Of a stretch of 64,000 nucleotides of DNA, positions 58,873 through 64,000 are shown piece by piece (the stretch's first letter is position 1; each line of letters starts with the position of its first letter). This DNA is from Puniceicoccales bacterium Verruco_01 (GTDB lineage Bacteria > Verrucomicrobiota > Verrucomicrobiia > Opitutales > Oceanipulchritudinaceae), in contig LVBV01000004.1 of assembly GCA_001604565.1 (NCBI GenBank), positions 1-64,000 on the forward strand, written 5' to 3'. Below the pieces are notes generated by a model that was given only the letters and a program-made list of their open reading frames with translations, had not been told where the DNA came from and did not search any database. The translations under genes and the position numbers were made by a program.

Positions 58873-59703
58873 CTAGCCCTTGAGCTTGATTGCCTCCTGA
58901 AGGAGCTGGTCGGTCGTCGTGATGATGCGCGAGCCCGCCTGAAAGCCGCGCTGAGTCACGATCATATTGGAGAGTTCTCCCGTGAGGTCCACATTCGACT
59001 GCTCCAGATACTGCGGCGTGACCGTGGCGACGGCGCTTTCCGCTGGAGAAAATTCCGTCCGGCTGCCTGACTTGGCGGTTTCTGCGTAGAGGTTGCCGCC
59101 CTGGCTCGCCAGTCCCTGCGGATTGGCGAAATTGGAAAGCTGCACCTGTCCCGCCGCCAGCTCCGTGCCGTCGGCAAAGCGCAGGGTGAGCTTGCCCGTG
59201 GTGGAGGAGAAGCTCCAGCTCGACACGGTCTCACTCTGGCCCGATGTGGGATTGGTCGCCTTTTCCGGCACGATGAAGTCGCTGCCCGCCAGCGTCCCGG
59301 AACCTTGTAGCCGGTAGCCTTCGCTGGAGATGAGATAGCCGTTCGGATCGCGGGTGAAGCTGCCGCAACGGGTGTAATAGCTTTTCCCGCCGGAGGGGTC
59401 CGTCACCCGGAAGAATCCGTTGCCGTTGATCGCCAAGTCCCCGTTCTGGCCGGTGTAGGTGGCCTCCTCGGTGCCGAAACAGGTATTGACGCCGACGCTC
59501 GTGCCCGAGCCCACCTGCGAGGTTTTGCCGGTGGCGGAGGCGGGCGAGAGATAGTTGTTGTAAAAACTGTCCGCGTATTCGGCACGTGCCTTCTTGAAAC
59601 CTGTGGTGTTGGCGTTTGAGACATTGTTGCCGATGACTTCAAGCCCCCTCGAATAGCTCTGGAGGGCGCTTACGCCGGACTGCATGCAATAGGAAAGCGA
59701 CAT
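58873..59703 (-). CDS. flgE: Flagellar hook protein (FlgE type), short form
   Basis: A 276-residue axial protein. The N-terminal rod/hook signature is LEVIGNNVSNANTTGFK and the C-terminal one is SNVDLTGELSNMIVTQRGFQAGSRIITTTDQLLQEA. Between them is a single beta-rich domain. Its position after flgD points to FlgE, but the length (276) is much shorter than the usual 400 or more and closer to FlgG or FlgF. Either the hook has a minimal outer domain or this is a different rod/hook subunit. Confidence 0.85.
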   Translation of the reverse strand: MSLSYCMQSGVSALQSYSRGLEVIGNNVSNANTTGFKKARAEYADSFYNNYLSPASATGKTSQVGSGTSVGVNTCFGTEEATYTGQNGDLAINGNGFFRVTDPSGGKSYYTRCGSFTRDPNGYLISSEGYRLQGSGTLAGSDFIVPEKATNPTSGQSETVSSWSFSSTTGKLTLRFADGTELAAGQVQLSNFANPQGLASQGGNLYAETAKSGSRTEFSPAESAVATVTPQYLEQSNVDLTGELSNMIVTQRGFQAGSRIITTTDQLLQEAIKLKG

Positions 59704-59718
59704 GGGAAAATCCTTGTT

Positions 59719-60141
59719 TTAGGCCGACGGGGCGACGCTCGTGATGGCCGATGCCTCGTACTTGTTGCCGTTGATGGTGACGTAGATCGCGCCGTCGCTC
59801 CCGAGCGAGACGGCGGAGACCGTTCCGCTGACGGCGGAGGCGCCCTCGGGCTCCACCGTGACGGTCTTGCCGAGGAACTCCTGCGAGGAAAGCTGCTGCT
59901 GGCGGGCGCTGAAGGTGGAGAAGTTGCTCGAAAGGTTGTGCACTTCCTCCAACTGCGAGAAATTGGCCATCTGCGCGATGAAGTCGGTGTCGTTCATCGG
60001 GTTGAAGGGATCCTGATTCTGAAGCTGCACCGTGAGGAGGTTCAGGAAGTCCTTGTAGCCCATGGTGGACTTTTTGGCGGAACTGCCCGAATCAGCCGTG
60101 TTGGCCACGGCGGTCGATTTGCTTGCGTCCGATACGTACAT
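59719..60141 (-). CDS. flgD: Flagellar hook capping protein FlgD
   Basis: A 140-residue protein that caps the growing hook. The N-terminal region is diagnostic: GYKDFLNLLTVQLQNQDPFNPMNDTDFIAQMANFSQLEE. The C-terminal part is short (FlgD is often about 220 residues) and includes one tudor-like strand set (GKTVTVEPEGASAVSGTVSAV). It lies 9 bp after the fliK-like gene and 15 bp before flgE. Confidence 0.95.
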   Translation of the reverse strand: MYVSDASKSTAVANTADSGSSAKKSTMGYKDFLNLLTVQLQNQDPFNPMNDTDFIAQMANFSQLEEVHNLSSNFSTFSARQQQLSSQEFLGKTVTVEPEGASAVSGTVSAVSLGSDGAIYVTINGNKYEASAITSVAPSA

Positions 60142-60150
60142 GTCTGCCTC

Positions 60151-61185
60151 CTATGCGTAAAATGATGGGATTGCGTCCTTTGCCGATCCGTCGAAAACCG
60201 GGGGCTCCAAGGTCATGCCGAGGTTCCCCGCGCGCCGCGAGAGACTGCCCCAGCCGTTTTCGATCTCGCCGCGGAATTCCTCCGCCCCTGCGCCGAAGGA
60301 GGCTGTCACGCGTCCGCCCTTCCAGCGCAGGCGCAGTTCCAGCGTCGATCCGTCCGAGAGGGCGACCGGGATGGTGGCGCTCGCTTCCCCTTCGCGCTTC
60401 ATGTTCTCCATGGCGGCGAGGAGTGTTTCGGAAATTTCCTGCATCGGGCCCGTCGGGAGTTTCCCGGGACTGACGATTGCCGCGGAACCCTCGCCGGTGG
60501 CGACCGACATCGCTCCCGCCGTAGAGGTGCGCTCGTCGCGCCGCGGGTCGGAATCGCCGTGTCCCGAAGGGGAATTCCCCGTGCCGGACCCGCCCGTGAA
60601 GCGAATGCTACCGACAAGTCCACTCGTCGTGGAGAGGATGCGGATCGGGGTGTTTTCGTTCTTGGCGGTCATGTCGTCGGCGTTCAAAGCATGGATTGTG
60701 CCGAAACGGGTTGCTGTTCCTGTAACTTTCTGTGATGTAGCATCATGCAGAGCCATTCCAGCCAGAGGTCCCGCGTTCTCCCTGCCCGAGGGCGTAGGGA
60801 CGAGGCGCTGTGCGGAAACATTTTCCGCCCCGGCGCCTTCGATCAGCGAAAAGAGCTGGCGGCTGGAGTGGAAGAGCGTCGAGGGTGACGGCGCGGGGCT
60901 TTCTGCGGCGGACGGGCAGGTCGCGGCGGCGGGCATCTGGTTTGCGGGGGCGTTCTTCGGGGTGTCGGCTTTTCTCACGGCGCCGCCGGCCTGATAGTCC
61001 TCGGATAGATGACGGGCAAGGTCGTAGTACCGTGCGAGGGCTCCGTCCTGCGAACCGCTCCTTTCCCCTCCGACGGGGACGAGGAAGGGCGCGCCGTCCT
61101 GTGAAGCGCCACGACTGCCGTAGTAGCAGTCGCGCAGGCTTTCCAGTGCCGTTGCCGGGCTTTTCTGAATGAGGTCGTCGTCCAT
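60151..61185 (-). CDS. fliK: FliK-like hook-length control protein
   Basis: About 344 residues. The long middle part is low-complexity (Ala, Ser, Gly, Pro, Thr), as expected of the FliK ruler region. The C-terminal 100 residues have the FliK-C pattern (VALSDGSTLELRLRWKGGRVTASF). Identification also rests on position between the motE-like gene and flgD. The start is uncertain: ATG 61185 is chosen, but ATG 61227 in the same frame adds 14 residues. Confidence 0.75.
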   Translation of the reverse strand: MDDDLIQKSPATALESLRDCYYGSRGASQDGAPFLVPVGGERSGSQDGALARYYDLARHLSEDYQAGGAVRKADTPKNAPANQMPAAATCPSAAESPAPSPSTLFHSSRQLFSLIEGAGAENVSAQRLVPTPSGRENAGPLAGMALHDATSQKVTGTATRFGTIHALNADDMTAKNENTPIRILSTTSGLVGSIRFTGGSGTGNSPSGHGDSDPRRDERTSTAGAMSVATGEGSAAIVSPGKLPTGPMQEISETLLAAMENMKREGEASATIPVALSDGSTLELRLRWKGGRVTASFGAGAEEFRGEIENGWGSLSRRAGNLGMTLEPPVFDGSAKDAIPSFYA

Positions 61186-61308
61186 GAAAGACGGAACGCG
61201 GCGGAAATTTTCTCCGCACCGGTCCATTCACCGTATCAGCTTTTCCCGTGCCTGTTCGTGGGAAATAGAGGGGAGAAATACCGGAGAGCCCTCTTTTTCA
61301 GCAGGCTG

Positions 61309-61947
61309 TCATTTCGCCCCGTCCGCGCGGTAGCGGCGGAGCAGGTCGAGCAGGTTCGCCGCATGTTTCTGCGGAGTGGGTTTGTCCGCCTGCGGGGTCT
61401 GCGCCATCATGGCTTCGAGGATCGCGGCCACGGCGTCCGGCTTCATCTGGGCGAGGAGCCGCACCACGTCGCGGTCGTCCTTTTCGTTCAGCACCGCCAC
61501 GATGCTGGCGGGATCGAGATTGTTCAGGATCACCACTTCCTTCTGGATGCGCTCCGCCTCGCCCGCCTGAATGCGGATGATGAAGTCCGAAAGCTCCTTG
61601 CGACTGCGGGTGATTTCCTCCTTCAGGCGCTCGTTCTCGGCCTTCTCGCTCTTCACGCGAGCCTCCTCGGCGGCGAGATCGGCCTCCTTGGCCCTCAGGG
61701 CCTCGCGCTCCGCTGCGAGATCGCGGATCATCTTGTCGATCTCGGTGGAGTGGAAATTCCAGTACACGTAGCTCGCGGCGGCAATCCTCTGCGCCTGATC
61801 CGGGCTTGGTGCCGCGGGTGCGGGCGGCGGCAGTGCTGCGACGAAACCACTCCGGCTCCGCAGAAAGAGCAGAAAAAAGGTGAGGGTGAAGACGATCACC
61901 GCCGCCGTCACCTGCACCAGATTGCGCATCAGGGGTTTGGAAAACAT
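61309..61947 (-). CDS. MotE-like flagellar protein (MgtE_N-like domain)
   Basis: A 212-residue protein with one N-terminal membrane helix (about 12-30), a long coiled coil (about 72-135) and a C-terminal helical domain resembling the MgtE intracellular N-domain (VVILNNLDPASIVAVLNEKDDRDVVRLLAQMKPDAVAAI). This layout and the place between fliJ and fliK match MotE, a chaperone for the stator partner MotC in alphaproteobacteria and the YlxF-type protein in Firmicutes. The exact role here is inferred from family and position. Confidence 0.75.
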   Translation of the reverse strand: MFSKPLMRNLVQVTAAVIVFTLTFFLLFLRSRSGFVAALPPPAPAAPSPDQAQRIAAASYVYWNFHSTEIDKMIRDLAAEREALRAKEADLAAEEARVKSEKAENERLKEEITRSRKELSDFIIRIQAGEAERIQKEVVILNNLDPASIVAVLNEKDDRDVVRLLAQMKPDAVAAILEAMMAQTPQADKPTPQKHAANLLDLLRRYRADGAK

Positions 61948-61950
61948 TGG

Positions 61951-62403
61951 TTATGAGGCAATCCTTGCCGTGCCTCTGCGGGAGATGACGAGATCCTCGA
62001 TCTCGATTTCCTCGCGCCGGTAGGCTTCGGCAAGGTGTTCGCGGGTCTTCTTTTCGCGGAGATTCTCCAATATCTCCCTTTTCTTCTTGCGGTCGAGATA
62101 TTCGGCAAGGTTTTTGTCCTTGGCCTTCTCGGCGTCGGCAAGAATTTTCTCGCGTCGGGAAACCTCTTCGCGCGAGGCGTCCAGCGCGCGCAGGTACGCG
62201 GCGCGCATGGAGGCGGAGTAGGGGGTGCCCCCGTCCTGTCCGAGCAGTTGTTCTAGCGAGTCGGCGCGGCGGGCCGCCGTCAGCATTTCGGCTCGTTTGG
62301 CGGCGCAGTCCTGCACGCTCTTCGCGTAGGTTTCCAGCGCCTGTTCCTGCTTGAGTTCGCGCAGGGTGAGAATGGCCTGCAACGGGAAGACGAACTTTTT
62401 CAT
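61951..62403 (-). CDS. fliJ: Flagellar export chaperone FliJ
   Basis: A 150-residue protein predicted to be almost all antiparallel coiled coil. The start MKKFVFPLQAILTLRELKQEQA is typical of FliJ. It couples the FliI ATPase to the export gate. It ends 3 bp before the motE-like gene and starts 25 bp after fliI. Confidence 0.9.
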   Translation of the reverse strand: MKKFVFPLQAILTLRELKQEQALETYAKSVQDCAAKRAEMLTAARRADSLEQLLGQDGGTPYSASMRAAYLRALDASREEVSRREKILADAEKAKDKNLAEYLDRKKKREILENLREKKTREHLAEAYRREEIEIEDLVISRRGTARIAS

Positions 62404-62428
62404 GATGCCTCTGCGGTTGGGGTGTTGT

Positions 62429-63754
62429 TTACGCTTCGAGTGCCTTCGCGAGCATCGCGAAGCTTTCCTTGCGCTTGAACAGTTCCCCTGCGTTCTGCCG
62501 GAGGAACCGCGTGATGGGTTCGTTGCGGTCGATGGCCCTGTCCAGGCGCGGGTTTGTCCCCTTCGGGTACGCGCCGATGTTGATCAAATCCTCGTTCTTG
62601 CGATAGAGCGCCATGAGGTCGCGCGCGGCGGAGGTGAGCTCCAGCTGGCGGTTGTCGCAGACGCTGCGGGAAAGTCGGCTCACACTCTGGAGAACGTCCA
62701 CTGCCGGGTAGTGGTTGGCCTGCGCGAGGGCTCGGGAAAGGACGATGTGGCCGTCCAGAATGCCTCGCACCGCGTCCGCCACCGGCTCGTTCATGTCGTC
62801 GCCCTCCACGAGCACCGTATAGATCGCCGTGATGGAACCCTTGTCGCCCATGCCGGTGCGTTCAAGGAGACGCGGCAGGATGGCGAAGACGCTCGGCGTA
62901 TAGCCGCGGGAGGTCGGGGGTTCGCCGATGGCTAGGCCGATCTCGCGCTGGGCCATGCAGAAGCGGGTGAGGGAGTCCATCATCAGGAGCGCCTTTTTCC
63001 CGTCGTCGCGATAATTCTCCGCAATGGCGGTGGCAAGCATCGCCGCGCGCAGGCGGATCGGAGCGGGCTGGTCGGAGGTGGAGACCACCACGATCGACTT
63101 CTTCATGCCCTCCGGCCCTAGGTCGTTCTCGATGAACTCGCGCAGTTCGCGTCCGCGTTCGCCCACGAGCGAGAGGACGTTCACATCGCTGTCCGCGCCG
63201 CGCGCGATCATGCCCAGGAGTGTCGATTTGCCGACGCCCGAACCGGCGAAGATGCCCACTCTCTGGCCGGTGCCCAGAGGCGTGAACGTGTCGATCGAGC
63301 GCACTCCCGTGGAAAAGCCCTCGTGAATCGGGGTGCGCAGCATCGGGTTCGGCGCCGGTCGGGAAAGGCCTCCGGCGATGGAATCGGCGCGGATCGGTCC
63401 CTTGCCGTCGATCGGGCGGCCTAGGCCGTCGATCACCCGCCCCACAAGGCCCGGGCCGTGCGGCACGGCGGAATGACCCTCCGCGGCACGCACCTCACAG
63501 CCGGGATGGATGTCCCGCAGGACCTCCATCGGCATGAGCAGAACCCGGTTGTCGCGGAAGCCCACGACTTCCGCCATCGCGCCGCGACCGTTCTCGCAGG
63601 CGATCTCGCACAGATCGCCGAGCGACACCTCCGGGCCCTCACTTTCCACGACGAGGCCCGTCACCTGACGCACGTGACCGATCTTTTCCGCCGCTTTCAC
63701 GGCTTCCACGCGGCGGCGCATCCAGTCGAGGTTTTCTGACAGGCGGCTGACCAT
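62429..63754 (-). CDS. fliI: Flagellum-specific ATPase FliI
   Basis: A 441-residue type III export ATPase related to F1-beta. Walker A is GSGVGKST (171-178), followed by LVGERGRELREF and the Walker B region KKALLMMDSLTRF. SRGYTPSVFAILPRLLERTG is the family signature. Its ATG shares one base with the fliH stop codon (TAATG). Confidence 0.97.
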   Translation of the reverse strand: MVSRLSENLDWMRRRVEAVKAAEKIGHVRQVTGLVVESEGPEVSLGDLCEIACENGRGAMAEVVGFRDNRVLLMPMEVLRDIHPGCEVRAAEGHSAVPHGPGLVGRVIDGLGRPIDGKGPIRADSIAGGLSRPAPNPMLRTPIHEGFSTGVRSIDTFTPLGTGQRVGIFAGSGVGKSTLLGMIARGADSDVNVLSLVGERGRELREFIENDLGPEGMKKSIVVVSTSDQPAPIRLRAAMLATAIAENYRDDGKKALLMMDSLTRFCMAQREIGLAIGEPPTSRGYTPSVFAILPRLLERTGMGDKGSITAIYTVLVEGDDMNEPVADAVRGILDGHIVLSRALAQANHYPAVDVLQSVSRLSRSVCDNRQLELTSAARDLMALYRKNEDLINIGAYPKGTNPRLDRAIDRNEPITRFLRQNAGELFKRKESFAMLAKALEA

Positions 63755-64000
63755 TACTGATGGGCCTTTCTGATTTCGCCCTCCACCTTGGAAAGGCGGG
63801 TGGCAACTCTGCTGTCCACGATGCCGAAGCGGCTTTCCACGACGACGTCGCCGCTCTTGAGCTGCGCGTCGGTCGAAAGGGTGAGGTCTGGATAGCGCTG
63901 CTGGAAGGCTTCTTTTTCCTGCAAAAGGGCGGCGTCCGCCGGGGCCAGACGCAGGTGCAGGCCCTTGACATCGCTCCCCACCTCCGCGAGCGCCGCGTCG
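63754..64000 (-). CDS. fliH: FliH-like flagellar assembly protein, C-terminal fragment (runs off the right edge)
   Basis: Only the last 82 residues are in the window. They contain the FliH/HrpE C-terminal pattern: a GLHLRLAPADAALL strand-turn and GDVVVESRFGIVDSRVATRL. FliH regulates the FliI ATPase. Identification relies on this pattern and on the direct overlap with fliI. The start lies outside the window. Confidence 0.85.
   Translation of the reverse strand, partial: DAALAEVGSDVKGLHLRLAPADAALLQEKEAFQQRYPDLTLSTDAQLKSGDVVVESRFGIVDSRVATRLSKVEGEIRKAHQ

Overview
The window is about 64 kb of GC-rich bacterial chromosome, densely coding on both strands. It most likely comes from a flagellated member of the Verrucomicrobiota, possibly an Opitutae-like lineage. 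The reasons are a Minf_1886-type protein (a family described as restricted to Verrucomicrobia and Planctomycetes), a Corynebacterium-type glycogen synthase, a pilM/N/O/P/Q-like set ending in a secretin that recalls the Akkermansia Amuc_1098-1102 locus, many starts without a Shine-Dalgarno sequence, and a carbohydrate-degrading gene content. The phylum is an inference. No rRNA, CRISPR array, prophage or insertion sequence was seen; one tRNA gene is present.

Left part (1-18.7 kb): the 5' end of a DEAD-box helicase, two tandem paralogous GNAT acetyltransferases, a cell-wall amidase, infC with a good promoter, an acyl-ACP thioesterase, a DMT transporter, a secreted orphan protein preceded by a long palindrome, an M16 peptidase coupled to the Minf_1886 gene, miaB, a KTSC protein, an orphan NtrC-type regulator, a DsbD-type reductase, an SGNH esterase, a small membrane protein/XRE regulator/hydrolase operon, and a family-4-like uracil-DNA glycosylase.

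Middle part (18.8-41.8 kb): a carbon-metabolism zone. It holds secreted GH31, GH51 and GH5 glycosidases, an AraC regulator divergent from GH51, amylomaltase, glycogen synthase, aconitase, a STAS protein plus a GAF-PP2C phosphatase, and a large hybrid sensor kinase with an extracellular propeller. tRNA-Pro(CGG) lies between GH5 and the kinase. An IHF/HU protein, an unusual ClpX-like ATPase, a tRNA-dihydrouridine synthase and a YhbY RNA-binding protein follow.

Right part (41.9-64 kb): the most distinctive section. A 1215-residue coiled-coil protein with a degenerate receiver domain is transcribed away from an operon that starts with a receiver-PP2C-histidine-kinase-like fusion and a STAS protein (the HsbR/HsbA arrangement of partner switching). 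That operon continues directly into a type IV pilus/type II secretion assembly set: GspE/PilB ATPase, PilM-, PilN-, PilO- and PilP-like proteins, and a secretin. An inverted repeat overlaps the candidate promoter of this operon. After a DnaJ-class chaperone comes a minus-strand flagellar operon running fliH-fliI-fliJ-motE-like-fliK-flgD-flgE-fliL-fliM-fliN-fliO-fliP.

How they fit together: the organism appears motile, makes glycogen, degrades plant-type glycans, and seems to place a surface pilus or secretion machine under serine-phosphorylation (partner-switch) control.
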